NCBI GenBank assembly: GCA_020851235.1 | Contig: JADZDD010000035.1 | Coordinates: 124,001 to 188,000, forward strand | DNA length: 64,000 nucleotides | Source: Burkholderiales bacterium | GTDB lineage: Bacteria; Pseudomonadota; Gammaproteobacteria; Burkholderiales; Casimicrobiaceae | Direction: 5' to 3' | Shown here: one piece after another, positions 36,156 to 44,445 of the stretch | How the letters are laid out: each line of letters begins with the position of its first letter | How positions within the stretch are numbered: position 1 is the stretch's first letter | Made by a program: the position numbers and the translations under genes | The notes under the pieces: generated by a model | Databases searched by the model: none | What the model was told of the DNA's origin: nothing | What the model saw: only the letters and a program-made list of their open reading frames with translations

Positions 36156-37565
36156 TCACGGGGCGTGATAGATGAGTCGCGGCAGCCACAGCGAGATCGC
36201 CGGCACGTACGTGATGAGGACGAGACTCACCAGCAGCGGCACGAGCCACGGCAGGATCGCCATCGTCGTGCGCTCGAGCGACATGCGCGCCACGCGAGCG
36301 AGCACGAAGAGCACCATCCCCATTGGGGGATGCAGGAGGCCGATCATGAGGTTCAGGACGACGACGAGCCCGAAGTGCACCGGGTCGATGCCAAGCTGCT
36401 GCACCGCCGGCAGGAGCACGGGGAGCGCGATCAGCATCGCGGCCGTCGGCTCGAGGAAGCAACCGACGAAGAGGAGCAGGAGGTTCACGAGCAGCAGGAA
36501 GACCCACGGTGAGCTCGTGAAGCCCAGCACCCACGCGGTGACCATGTCGGTCACCCGCGTTGCCGTCAGCAGCCAGCCGAAGATCGACGCTGCAGCGACG
36601 ATGAAGAGCACGGTGGCCGTCGTCTCGATCGTCTCCATCGAAACCCTGACGAGCATGCGCCACGACAGCGTGCGATACCACACGAGGCCCAGCACCAGCG
36701 CCCAGATCGACGCCGCCACCGCGCCCTCCGTCGGCGTGAACACGCCGGTGCTCATCCCGCCGATGAGCAGGATCGGCGTCATGATCGGCAGCACCGCCTC
36801 GAACTTCCACTTCCAGTCGGCGAGGAAGAGTGCCACCAGCGCGACGGCGACCACGGCAATGGGCAGGCCCCCGGCCGCGATGCCCGCCCAGATCACGAGC
36901 GGGAAGGCGACGACGATGACGAGCTCGACCAGCGCCTTCGACACCCGCGGCCAGACGAATTTGATGTCGGCACCCCAGTTGTTCTTGTGCGCGAAATACG
37001 CGACCGTGAGCATCATGAGGATCGTCAGCACGAGGCCCGGCACGATTCCGGCGACGAAGAGCTGGCCGATCGACACGTTGGCGACCATGCCGTAGATCAC
37101 GAACGGCAGCGACGGCGGAATGATCGGGCCGAGCGTAGCCGACGCCGCGGTCACGCCCACCGAGAACTCCTTGCTGTAGCCGTGATCACGCATCGCCTTG
37201 ATCTCGATCGTGCCAAGGCCGGCCGCGTCGGCGATCGCGGTTCCCGACATGCCGGCGAAGATCACCGAGCCGACGATGTTCACGTGGCCGAGCCCGCCCT
37301 TCATCCAGCCCACGAGAGCGAGCGCGAAGTTGTAGATGCGATTGGTGATGCCGGCGTTGTTCATGAGGTTGCCGGCGAGGATGAAGAACGGCACCGCGAG
37401 CAGCGGAAAGCTGTCGATGCCGCTGATCATCCGGTGCACGACGACGAGCCCCGGCGTGTTGCCGGTGAGCCAGATGTAGACCAGGGCGGACCCCGCCATG
37501 GCGATCGCCACCGGGATGCCGGTGACCATGAAGGCGAGAAACGAGGTGAGGAGCGCTCCGGTCAT
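36156..37565 (-). CDS. TRAP transporter large permease (DctM type)
   Basis: 469-aa 12-TM-class secondary importer using a sodium gradient and a periplasmic receptor. Family signatures: PFFILAGNLMNNAGIT, FAGMSGTAIADAAGLG, ATLGPIIPPSLPFVIYG and CFLEPTAAMLIALPVLLPAV. About 40 residues longer than the usual ~427 because an extra hydrophobic stretch (roughly 225-270, AFPLVIWAG to FLADWKWKF) precedes GVFTPTEG. Partner genes are the small permease and binding protein upstream. Confidence 0.93.
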   Translation of the reverse strand: MTGALLTSFLAFMVTGIPVAIAMAGSALVYIWLTGNTPGLVVVHRMISGIDSFPLLAVPFFILAGNLMNNAGITNRIYNFALALVGWMKGGLGHVNIVGSVIFAGMSGTAIADAAGLGTIEIKAMRDHGYSKEFSVGVTAASATLGPIIPPSLPFVIYGMVANVSIGQLFVAGIVPGLVLTILMMLTVAYFAHKNNWGADIKFVWPRVSKALVELVIVVAFPLVIWAGIAAGGLPIAVVAVALVALFLADWKWKFEAVLPIMTPILLIGGMSTGVFTPTEGAVAASIWALVLGLVWYRTLSWRMLVRVSMETIETTATVLFIVAAASIFGWLLTATRVTDMVTAWVLGFTSSPWVFLLLVNLLLLFVGCFLEPTAAMLIALPVLLPAVQQLGIDPVHFGLVVVLNLMIGLLHPPMGMVLFVLARVARMSLERTTMAILPWLVPLLVSLVLITYVPAISLWLPRLIYHAP

Positions 37566-37643
37566 GTCAGGCGCTCCTCGCGTCGTGGTGAGCCGGGCGG
37601 CGAGCGACGTTGCGCGGCGCGGGCAGGGTCGCGGCGGGGGCGA

Positions 37644-38237
37644 TCATTCGATCACCTCCTCGATCTCGTGCTCGGGCCGCTCGAGGATCGAAAAGCCGCG
37701 CCGCCAGTTCTCGACGGTGACCTGGATCGAACGCACCGTCGCGCACAGGAAGCCGAAGGCGCAGATCCCGTAGATGATGTTCATGGGCAGGTCGATGATC
37801 GTCATCTGCAGATGCTCCATGCGCTGCATCATCTGCAGCGTCAGTAACACCGCAATCGCGAAGAAGGCGACGCGCACGAGGTCGACGAGCGTCGACAGCG
37901 TGCGGCCGACCCGCGCGGGCACGATCCGGTACAGGAAATCGACGTGGATGTGCCGCGTGCGCCGCACCGACGCGGCAATCGCGATGAACGTCGTCGCGAT
38001 GAGGAGGTAGCGGGCGATCTCCTCGGTCCACGCCGCCGAATCGTTCAGGGCGTAGCGGGTGAAGAACTGGTAGAAGACGCAGGCGCCCAGGAGCCAGAAG
38101 AAGGCGAGCGACAGCCAGTCCTCCAACACGTACTCGCCGAGGTCGATCGGCGCATCCGTGGCATGGAAATGCCCCTCGTCGTCGAGGACGGGGCCGCTCG
38201 ACGGCGGAACTTCGTTCTGACCTTCGGTGTGCGTCAT
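37644..38237 (-). CDS. TRAP transporter small permease (DctQ type)
   Basis: 197-aa membrane protein with about four helices. WTEEIARYLLIATTFI and HIHVDFLYRIVP are the DctQ signature region. ATG 38237 gives a hydrophilic 40-residue N-terminal tail (DEGHFHATDAPIDLGEYVLEDW) before helix 1; longer upstream extension is unsupported. The gap to the binding-protein gene is 181 bp and holds a strong stem-loop. Confidence 0.9.
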   Translation of the reverse strand: MTHTEGQNEVPPSSGPVLDDEGHFHATDAPIDLGEYVLEDWLSLAFFWLLGACVFYQFFTRYALNDSAAWTEEIARYLLIATTFIAIAASVRRTRHIHVDFLYRIVPARVGRTLSTLVDLVRVAFFAIAVLLTLQMMQRMEHLQMTIIDLPMNIIYGICAFGFLCATVRSIQVTVENWRRGFSILERPEHEIEEVIE

Positions 38238-38376
38238 GGGATGTCGGGCGGCGGGAGACAGCGGACGGCGAGCGGCGGAGTCGGTCACGGCGCGGACGCC
38301 CAGGCACGGCACCCCCGCTGCCCGGCGCCGCACACGCAACGAGCGCGTGCCCGGCGCCGACGACCCCCTCCTGCGG

Positions 38377-38409
38377 ATGCCGGCCAGGGTGCGCCACCCC
38401 GGCCGGCAT
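38377..38409 (-). other. Long stem-loop after TRAP binding-protein gene
   Basis: ATGCCGGCC and GGCCGGCAT form a perfect 9-bp stem; inside it GGGT/ACCC pair after one mismatch around a 5-nt loop. It begins 9 nt after the binding-protein stop and has no U-tract. Such hairpins often protect the upstream receptor mRNA. A 12-bp direct repeat TGCCCGGCGCCG (38319-38330 and 38348-38359) lies further downstream in the same gap. Confidence 0.55.
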
Positions 38410-38418
38410 TGGCCGCGC

Positions 38419-39393
38419 CTACTTCGCGGCCTGGATCTTGTCGTAATCCGCGCGCGTGAAGCCCAGCGACTCGAGCGTGGTGTTCTTCAGCACCGCGTCG
38501 GAGAAGCTCTTCTTGTCGACGACGACGATCTCGAGACCCTTCTTCTTGAACTCCTCGATGAGTTCGGCCTCACGCTTCTTGATCTTGTCGGTGGCGCGTG
38601 CCGCGGCCTCGCGTGTCACTTCGGTGAAGATCTTCTTCTCGTCCGCAGTGAGCTTGTTCCACACGTGCGGCGCGATCTGCGTCGTGAGTCCATCGACGAT
38701 GTGCCCGGTGAGCATGATCGCCTTCTGCACCTCGTAGAACTTCTTGGCCTCGATCGTCGTGAGCGGGTTCTCCTGCGCGTCCACCGTTCCGTTCTGCAGC
38801 GCGAGGTAGACCTCGGCGAAGGCGATCGGCGTGGGATTGGCGCCGCACGCCTTCGGCATCGCGAGGTACGCCGGCACGTCGGGGACGCGGATCTTGAGGC
38901 CCTTCATGCCCGCGCAGTCCTTGAACGGCTTCTGCGCCGTGGTGTGTCGCGCGCCGTAGTACGTGTACGCGGTCATCTGGATGCCCGTCTTCTTGCGGAA
39001 CTCCTCGACCATCTCGGCGAAGATCGGGCTCTTGGAGTAGGCGATGAGGTGATCGGCGTCGCGGAAGATGAACGGGTAGTACGCGATGCCGATGCGCGGG
39101 TACGTGCGGGCCGCGAACGACGGCCCGCTGATGATCATGTCGACGGTGCCGAGCGTGAGACCCTGGTTGAGGTCGGTCTCCTTGCCCAGCGTCGACGCCG
39201 GGAAGACCTCGATGTCGAACTTGCCGTTGGTGCGCTTCTTGATCTCCTGCGCCGCCCACACCGACTCGGTGTGATACGGCTCGCTCGTCTCGTAGACGTG
39301 GGCCCACTTGAGCTTCTGTTGGGCGAGCGCCGGGCTGGCGCCCAGGACCGTCACGGCGATGGCCGCGAGGGCGACCTGGCGAATGCGTTGCAT
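38419..39393 (-). CDS. TRAP transporter solute-binding protein (DctP type)
   Basis: 324 aa. Signal peptide to ALA near residue 24, then QQKLKWAHVYETSEPYH, with the DctP family regions NQGLTLGTVDM, LKIRVPDVPAYLAM and AFAEVYLALQNGTVDAQENP. In many family members the Arg of the KIRVP segment binds the carboxylate of the ligand, so an acid substrate is likely. A strong AGGAGGAAG precedes the ATG. It lies between the idonate-dehydrogenase-like gene (97 bp) and the small permease. Confidence 0.93.
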   Translation of the reverse strand: MQRIRQVALAAIAVTVLGASPALAQQKLKWAHVYETSEPYHTESVWAAQEIKKRTNGKFDIEVFPASTLGKETDLNQGLTLGTVDMIISGPSFAARTYPRIGIAYYPFIFRDADHLIAYSKSPIFAEMVEEFRKKTGIQMTAYTYYGARHTTAQKPFKDCAGMKGLKIRVPDVPAYLAMPKACGANPTPIAFAEVYLALQNGTVDAQENPLTTIEAKKFYEVQKAIMLTGHIVDGLTTQIAPHVWNKLTADEKKIFTEVTREAAARATDKIKKREAELIEEFKKKGLEIVVVDKKSFSDAVLKNTTLESLGFTRADYDKIQAAK

Positions 39394-39490
39394 GAGACTT
39401 CCTCCTGGTTCGTGCGCGTCGGATGCGCGTTCGGTGACGTTGTCGGTCGTGCGTTGATACGACGGGTGGAACTGCACTCGTGAAAATCGA

Positions 39491-40537
39491 TCAGTGACGC
39501 GTCGCGGCGTCCGTCGGTGCGATCACCTGGATCTTGGTGCTCTTGTTCTTGTCGGCCGCGGCGGTGAAGGCCGCCACCGCATCCTGCAACGGATACTGGC
39601 CGGACAGGAGCGGCCGCACGTCGACGCGGCGCGAAGCAAGATAGTCCACCGCCCAGTCGAACTCGATGCCCCAGCGGAAGGCACCGCGCAGGTCGAGCTC
39701 CTTGGCCATGAGCTCGTTGACCACGAACGGCAGCGGCTCGTGCGGCAGCGTTCCCACCTGCACCACGATCCCGCCGCGCTTGGTCGCGGCCACGCAGCTC
39801 TTGAGGGCATTGAAATTGCCCGAGACCTCGTAGGCGACGTCGAACTGCGGCTCCGCGAGCGCCTGCGCATCGCGGTCGGCGCGGATCGTCACGTCGGCGC
39901 CGACGAGCTGCGCCTGCGCGAGCGGCCGGTCGAGCACGTCGGTGACGGTGATCTTGCGCGCCCCGGCAAGCCGCGCGGCCTGCACCGTCACGCAACCGAT
40001 GGTCCCCGCACCGGTGATGAGCACCGACTTGCCGAGGAGGTCGCCGCCGCGGTGAACGCCGTGCAGGCCGACGGCGAGCGGCTCGGCAAATGCAAGCTCG
40101 CCCAACGAGATGTCGCCGTGGACCGGATAGCACTGGCGCTCGCCCATGACGAAGTATTCCTGGAACATCCCCTGCACGTGCGGAAAGCGCGATGCGCTGC
40201 CGAGGAAGCGCATCTGCGAGCAAAGCTGCTCGCGCCCCTCGCGGCAATACTCGCAGCGGCCGCAGGCGTGCGACGGGGATACGGCGACCTTGTCGCCGAC
40301 CTTCACGCGCGTGACCCCCGACCCGATCGCCGCGACGACGGCCGACGCCTCGTGTCCGGGAATGAGCGGTTCGCGCACGACGAAGTTGCCGTTGCGGCCC
40401 TCGAAGTAGTAGTGCAGGTCGGAGCCGCAGATCCCGGCCGCGCCCAAGCGCAGCAGGACCTCTCCGGGTCCCGCTTCCGGTACCGCGACGGGCTCGACGC
40501 GCAGGTCGTCCTTGGCGTGAATGCGACAGGCCAGCAT
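39491..40537 (-). CDS. L-idonate 5-dehydrogenase-like zinc alcohol dehydrogenase
   Basis: 348 aa MDR-family polyol/sugar-acid dehydrogenase. Catalytic zinc ligands in GAAGICGSDLHYY and IPGHEAS; structural zinc cysteines in HACGRCEYCREGREQLC; nucleotide site GAGTIGCV. The whole pattern, including SDLHYYFEGRNG, resembles L-idonate 5-dehydrogenases, which oxidise L-idonate to 5-ketogluconate. AGGAGG directly precedes the ATG. Located 12 bp after the GntR gene, so probably the first structural gene of its operon. Confidence 0.85.
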   Translation of the reverse strand: MLACRIHAKDDLRVEPVAVPEAGPGEVLLRLGAAGICGSDLHYYFEGRNGNFVVREPLIPGHEASAVVAAIGSGVTRVKVGDKVAVSPSHACGRCEYCREGREQLCSQMRFLGSASRFPHVQGMFQEYFVMGERQCYPVHGDISLGELAFAEPLAVGLHGVHRGGDLLGKSVLITGAGTIGCVTVQAARLAGARKITVTDVLDRPLAQAQLVGADVTIRADRDAQALAEPQFDVAYEVSGNFNALKSCVAATKRGGIVVQVGTLPHEPLPFVVNELMAKELDLRGAFRWGIEFDWAVDYLASRRVDVRPLLSGQYPLQDAVAAFTAAADKNKSTKIQVIAPTDAATRH

Positions 40538-40549
40538 GGCTACCTCCTT

Positions 40550-41257
40550 CTATTGTCGATGGTCCCAACCGGCGGACAGGCGCTCGTAGGCAAGGCGCAG
40601 ATGCCGGCGCATCGCCGTTCGCGCACCGCGCGCATCGCGCGCCACGATGCACTTCAGCACCGCCTCGTGCTCGACCAGGGCCGCGGCGAGCACCGCCGGT
40701 GAATCGTAGTGCTCCTCGAGCCGCTGGTACAGCTCCCCGGTGCGCTCCTTCCACAGGAGCTCGACGACCGCCACCAGCGCGCCGTTCCCCGTGGCCTCCG
40801 CGACCCGCTGGTGGAAGAGGCGATCGCCGGTGAGCGGCTGCCGCTGCCCCGCGGCGATCTCGCGCCGCATCTCGTCGAGCGCCGCGGTCATTGCCGCGAT
40901 GTCGTCCGGCCCCGCGGCTTTCGCCGCCAGCGCGGCACACTCGGACTCGATCACATCCCGTGCCCGCAGGAGCTCGAGGGGCCCCACGTCCGCCGGCGCC
41001 GCCCGCCGCGTTTCCGCAGCGCCGTCTTGCGCCTGCACATAGATGCCCGAACCGATGCGCACGTCGACCCACCCCTCGACCTCGAGCGCAATGAGCGCCT
41101 CGCGCACCGACGGTCGCGACACGCCGAGCTGGCGCGCGAGATCGCGCTCGGGCGGCAGGCGCGACCCGGGCACGAATTCGCCGCGACCGATGAGGCCACG
41201 GATCTGGTCGGCGATCTGCCGGTAGAGCCGGCGCGGCTCGATGTTCTGGAAGGGCAT
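40550..41257 (-). CDS. FadR/GntR-family transcriptional regulator
   Basis: 235 aa. N-terminal winged helix-turn-helix of GntR type (LYRQIADQIRGLIGRGEFVPG, short motifs LPPERDLARQLGVSRPSVREAL) and a C-terminal all-helical FCD ligand-binding domain (LELLRARDVIESECAALAAKAAG; metal/ligand histidines in DRLFHQRVAEATGN and VEHEAVL). FadR-type FCD regulators typically sense sugar acids or organic acids. Divergent from the glucarate-dehydratase-like gene; operator half-sites lie between them at 41333-41364. Confidence 0.92.
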   Translation of the reverse strand: MPFQNIEPRRLYRQIADQIRGLIGRGEFVPGSRLPPERDLARQLGVSRPSVREALIALEVEGWVDVRIGSGIYVQAQDGAAETRRAAPADVGPLELLRARDVIESECAALAAKAAGPDDIAAMTAALDEMRREIAAGQRQPLTGDRLFHQRVAEATGNGALVAVVELLWKERTGELYQRLEEHYDSPAVLAAALVEHEAVLKCIVARDARGARTAMRRHLRLAYERLSAGWDHRQ

Positions 41258-41332
41258 GGCCACCGTGGATCGGGGGCGGGCGCGAATCGCGGCGCCTCCC
41301 GTGCGATCGCGAAGGCTACGGCGACGGCGCGC

Positions 41333-41364
41333 ACTGGTCAAGTGGCATGACCAGTTTGACCGGT
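41333..41364. promoter_or_regulatory. Operator: inverted repeat plus third half-site
   Basis: ACTGGTCA (41333-41340), 7-nt spacer, TGACCAGT (41348-41355) form a perfect 8+8 inverted repeat; TGACCGGT (41357-41364) is a one-mismatch direct copy. TGGTC/GACCA half-sites fit FadR-type GntR regulators, and the adjacent divergent gene encodes one. The site overlaps TTGACC -35 hexamers on both strands. Confidence 0.7.
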
Positions 41365-41385
41365 TTCGGCGTCGTCGACTATGGT
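41356..41385 (+). promoter_or_regulatory. Promoter of the dehydratase operon inside the operator
   Basis: TTGACC (41356-41361), 18-nt spacer, TATGGT (41380-41385). The -35 is built from the third operator half-site. On the opposite strand TTGACC (41341-41336) with TAGCCT 17 nt downstream could serve the GntR gene. Confidence 0.45.
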
Positions 41386-41413
41386 ACGGGGCCGCGCGAC
41401 CCGAGCGTCCGCC

Positions 41414-42664
41414 ATGTCCGCCACCACGATCGCCAGCATCCGCGCCACCCCGGTCAGCGTCCCCCTCGAAGCCCCCCTCCTGCACAGCAACGGCGCGCAC
41501 TGGGGTCGCTTCGTGCGCACCATCGTCGAAGTCGAGACCGCCGACGGTTTCGTGGGCCTGGGCGAGATGGGCGGCGGCGGCGAGGACGCGACGCGGGCAT
41601 TCGCCGGCCTCGTGCCGTACCTGCGCGGTCACGACGTCTTTGCCCTGGAGAAGATGCGCTTCGCGATCTGCAATCCGACCGCGAGCCTGTACAACAATCG
41701 CACGCAACTGCACGCCGCACTCGAGTTCGCCTGCCTCGACATCATCGGCCAGAAGCTCGGCGTGCCGGTGCACGCGCTCCTGGGCGGCAAGGTCCGCGAC
41801 ACCGTCGAGTTTGCAAGCTACCTCTTCTTCCGCTACGCCGATCCCGTCACCGGCGAAGGCGAGGTGCGCACCGCCGAACAGCTGGTCGCGCACGCGGCGC
41901 GGCTCAAGGCGAAGCACGGCTTCGCGTCGCACAAGCTGAAGGGTGGCGTGTATCCGCCGCAGCACGAACTCGCGTGCTACCGCGCCCTCGCCGCGGCGTT
42001 GCCCGGCGAGCGCTTCCGCTACGACCCCAATTCGGCGCTCTCGCTTGCCGATGCGATCGCCTTCGGCAATGCCATCCTCGACATCCGCAACGACTACTTC
42101 GAGGATCCGGTGTGGGGCATGCCGCAGCTCGCACGGCTGAAGGATTTCGTGCCGCTGCCGATCGCGACCAACACGGTGGTCATCAATTTCGAGCAGCTCG
42201 CGGAGACCGTGCGCAACGGCGCGGTCGACGTGATCCTGCTCGACACCACCTTCTGGGGCGGCATCCGCGCCTGCATCAAGGCGGCCGGCGTGTGCGAAAC
42301 GATGGGACTGGGCGTCGCGGTGCATAGCTCGGGCGAGCTCGGCGTCCAGCTCGCGACGATGCTGCACATGGGCAGCGTCGTGCCGAACCTCGGCTACGCC
42401 GCGGATGCGCATTACCACCATCTCGTCGACGACGTGATCGTCGGTGGCCCGCTGGCCTACCGCGATGGCGCGATCCGCGTGCCGGACGCGCCGGGACTCG
42501 GCGTCACGCTCGACCGCGACAGGCTCGCGCGGTACCACGAGCTCTTCCGCGAGCTGGGTGGATACCCCTACGATCGCGATCCCGGCCGGCCCGGCTGGTA
42601 TCCGCTCGTCCCCAACACGCGTTGGGCCGACCCCGCCGTCTCGCTCACGCCTGCGCTAAGATAA
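41414..42664 (+). CDS. Glucarate dehydratase-like enolase-superfamily protein
   Basis: 416 aa. Catalytic KxK in [11 protein letters not shown], metal ligands in RYDPNSALS and [28 protein letters not shown] and His in [10 protein letters not shown]: the glucarate-dehydratase subgroup. Predicted to dehydrate an aldarate or related acid to a keto-deoxy acid. The start at 41414 (MSATTIAS) is favoured over an upstream GTG-like start because it matches the family N-terminus. Divergent from the GntR gene under the operator at 41333-41364 and followed by the SDR and FAH genes. Confidence 0.87.
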   Translation: MSATTIASIRATPVSVPLEAPLLHSNGAHWGRFVRTIVEVETADGFVGLGEMGGGGEDATRAFAGLVPYLRGHDVFALEKMRFAICNPTASLYNNRTQLHAALEFACLDIIGQKLGVPVHALLGGKVRDTVEFASYLFFRYADPVTGEGEVRTAEQLVAHAARLKAKHGFASHKLKGGVYPPQHELACYRALAAALPGERFRYDPNSALSLADAIAFGNAILDIRNDYFEDPVWGMPQLARLKDFVPLPIATNTVVINFEQLAETVRNGAVDVILLDTTFWGGIRACIKAAGVCETMGLGVAVHSSGELGVQLATMLHMGSVVPNLGYAADAHYHHLVDDVIVGGPLAYRDGAIRVPDAPGLGVTLDRDRLARYHELFRELGGYPYDRDPGRPGWYPLVPNTRWADPAVSLTPALR

Positions 42665-42733
42665 CCGCATGCGGCGCCCGATTCGACGGGTGCGCGGGCT
42701 GCGGTTTCGCCGCAGTCATTCCCGGAGGAAACG

Positions 42734-43489
42734 ATGGCACAACGACTCGCCGGCAAGACGGCGTTGGTGACGGCCGCAGGCCAGGGCATGGGACGCGCCT
42801 GCGCGCTGCAAATGGCGGCGGAAGGGGCAACGGTCCACGCCACCGACGTCAACGCGGAATTGCTCGCCGATCTCGCGGGCGTGACCAACGTGATCACCCG
42901 CAAGCTCGACGTCCTCGACGATGCCGCCGTGCAGCAACTGATCGGCGAGCTGCCGCCGCTCGACGTGCTCTTCAATTGCGCCGGCTTCGTGCACCACGGC
43001 TCGATCCTCGAGTGCACGCCGCGCGATTGGGCATTCAGCATGGACCTCAACGTGCGCTCGATGTACGTGGCGATCCAGGCGGCGCTGCCCAAGATGGTCG
43101 AGCGCCACCAGAAGGACGGCCGGTGGGCGTCGATCATCAACATGGCCTCGGTGGCCGGATCGATCCGCGGCCTGCCCAATCGCTTCGTCTACGGCACGAG
43201 CAAGGCAGCGGTGATCGGGCTCACGAAGGCGGTGGCCGCGGACTTCGTGCAGAAGGGCGTGCGCTGCAACGCGATCGCCCCCGGCACCGTCGACACCCCG
43301 TCGCTCGGCGAGCGCATCAATGCCTTCGCCGATCCGGCCGAAGCGCGCAAGGCATTCGTCGCCCGGCAACCGATGGGGCGGATCGCGAAGGCCGAGGAGA
43401 TCGCCCCGGTCGTCGTCTACCTCGCCTCCGACGAGTCGGCGTTTGCAACGGGGCAGGTGTTCAGCGTCGACGGCGGCATGACGATCTAG
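42734..43489 (+). CDS. SDR oxidoreductase (keto-deoxy-sugar-acid dehydrogenase candidate)
   Basis: 251 aa classical SDR. Cofactor motif VTAAGQGMG, NCAG (FNCAGFVHHG), catalytic Ser in INMASVAGS and YGTSK carrying Tyr-x3-Lys, so the site is complete. The overall sequence resembles the 2-keto-3-deoxy-L-fuconate / 2-keto-3-deoxy-L-rhamnonate dehydrogenases (BDH2-like group). GGAGGA precedes the ATG, 69 bp after the dehydratase. A strong intrinsic terminator follows at 43505-43531. With the dehydratase and FAH hydrolase it matches the diketo-hydrolase route of deoxysugar acid breakdown; substrate inferred. Confidence 0.88.
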   Translation: MAQRLAGKTALVTAAGQGMGRACALQMAAEGATVHATDVNAELLADLAGVTNVITRKLDVLDDAAVQQLIGELPPLDVLFNCAGFVHHGSILECTPRDWAFSMDLNVRSMYVAIQAALPKMVERHQKDGRWASIINMASVAGSIRGLPNRFVYGTSKAAVIGLTKAVAADFVQKGVRCNAIAPGTVDTPSLGERINAFADPAEARKAFVARQPMGRIAKAEEIAPVVVYLASDESAFATGQVFSVDGGMTI

Positions 43490-43504
43490 ATTCGGGCTGG
43501 AATC

Positions 43505-43531
43505 GGGCGCGCGCGGCGCGCCCGTCTTTTT
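43505..43531 (+). terminator. Intrinsic terminator between SDR and FAH genes
   Basis: GGGCGCGC and GCGCGCCC pair as an 8-bp GC stem around a 3-nt loop, followed by GTCTTTTT. It lies 15 nt after the SDR stop and about 30 nt before the FAH start, so it would limit readthrough into the FAH gene. Confidence 0.75.
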
Positions 43532-43559
43532 GCACTTCGACCACGACAAGGAGACGTCT

Positions 43560-44417
43560 TTGAAACTCGTACGCTACGGACCCGCCGGCAAGGAGAAGCC
43601 CGGCTTGATCGACGCTGACGGCAAGCTGCGCGACCTGTCGAAGAAGGTCAAGGACATCGACGGCGAGTCGCTGGCCCCGGGCGTCCTGTCGATGCTCGCC
43701 AAGCTCGACGTGAAGAGGCTGCCGCTCGTCAAGGGCAAGCCGCGGCTGGGCTCGTGCGTGGCCAAGCCGTCGCAGTTCGTCGCCATCGGCTTGAACTACG
43801 TCGATCACGCCGAGGAAACGGGCTCGCCGATCCCCGAGCACCCGGTGGTGTTCTTCAAGTCGCCGGGATGCATCGTCGGCCCCAACGACAACGTGATCGC
43901 GCCCCGGAATTCGACGCAGCTCGACTGGGAAGTCGAGCTCGGCATCGTCATCGGCCGCAAGGCGAGCTACGTCGACCGGAAGGATGCGCTGAAGTACGTC
44001 GCGGGTTACTGCGTGGTGAACGACGTCTCCGAGCGCGACTTCCAGCTCACCAAGAGCGCGTCGCAGTGGAGCAAGGGCAAGGGCTGCGACACCTTCGGGC
44101 CGACCGGTCCGTGGATGGTGACCAAGGACGAGATCAAGGACGTGCAGAACCTCGCCATGTGGCTCGACGTCAACGGCGAGCGGCGCCAGACGGGGAACAC
44201 GAGGACGATGATCTTCGGCGTCGCCGACGTCGTGGCCGACGTGTCGCAGTACATGACGCTGCTCCCGGGCGACGTCATCACCACCGGCACGCCCCCCGGC
44301 GTGGGGCTCGGGATGAAGCCGCCCAAGTGGCTCAAGCCAGGCGACGTCATGACCCTCGGCATCGAGGGCCTGGGTGAGCAGAAACAGAAGGTCGTCGCCT
44401 ACAAGGGAAAGAAGTAG
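43560..44417 (+). CDS. Fumarylacetoacetate hydrolase-family protein (diketo-acid hydrolase candidate)
   Basis: 285 aa, FAH fold. GLNYVDHAEE, PVVFFKSPGC, metal ligands in DWEVELGIVIG (E-x-E) and an Asp in VVNDVSERD, and TGTPPGVGLG are typical of the ureidoglycolate lyase/2,4-diketo-3-deoxy-fuconate hydrolase branch. The start is TTG at 43560: AAGGAG (43548-43553) sits 6 nt before it, while the next ATG is absent in the N-terminus. Behind the SDR it would hydrolyse a 2,4-diketo acid to pyruvate plus a hydroxy acid such as lactate. Confidence 0.87.
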   Translation: MKLVRYGPAGKEKPGLIDADGKLRDLSKKVKDIDGESLAPGVLSMLAKLDVKRLPLVKGKPRLGSCVAKPSQFVAIGLNYVDHAEETGSPIPEHPVVFFKSPGCIVGPNDNVIAPRNSTQLDWEVELGIVIGRKASYVDRKDALKYVAGYCVVNDVSERDFQLTKSASQWSKGKGCDTFGPTGPWMVTKDEIKDVQNLAMWLDVNGERRQTGNTRTMIFGVADVVADVSQYMTLLPGDVITTGTPPGVGLGMKPPKWLKPGDVMTLGIEGLGEQKQKVVAYKGKK

Positions 44418-44445
44418 GACGCCCGACTCTCGCGCGCCGTGGCGG

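Noticed and set aside
42699-42715. CTGCGG/CCGCAG hairpin between the dehydratase and SDR genes
   Set aside because: Six-bp stem without a U-tract, followed by a normal Shine-Dalgarno; not enough to call a terminator or riboswitch.
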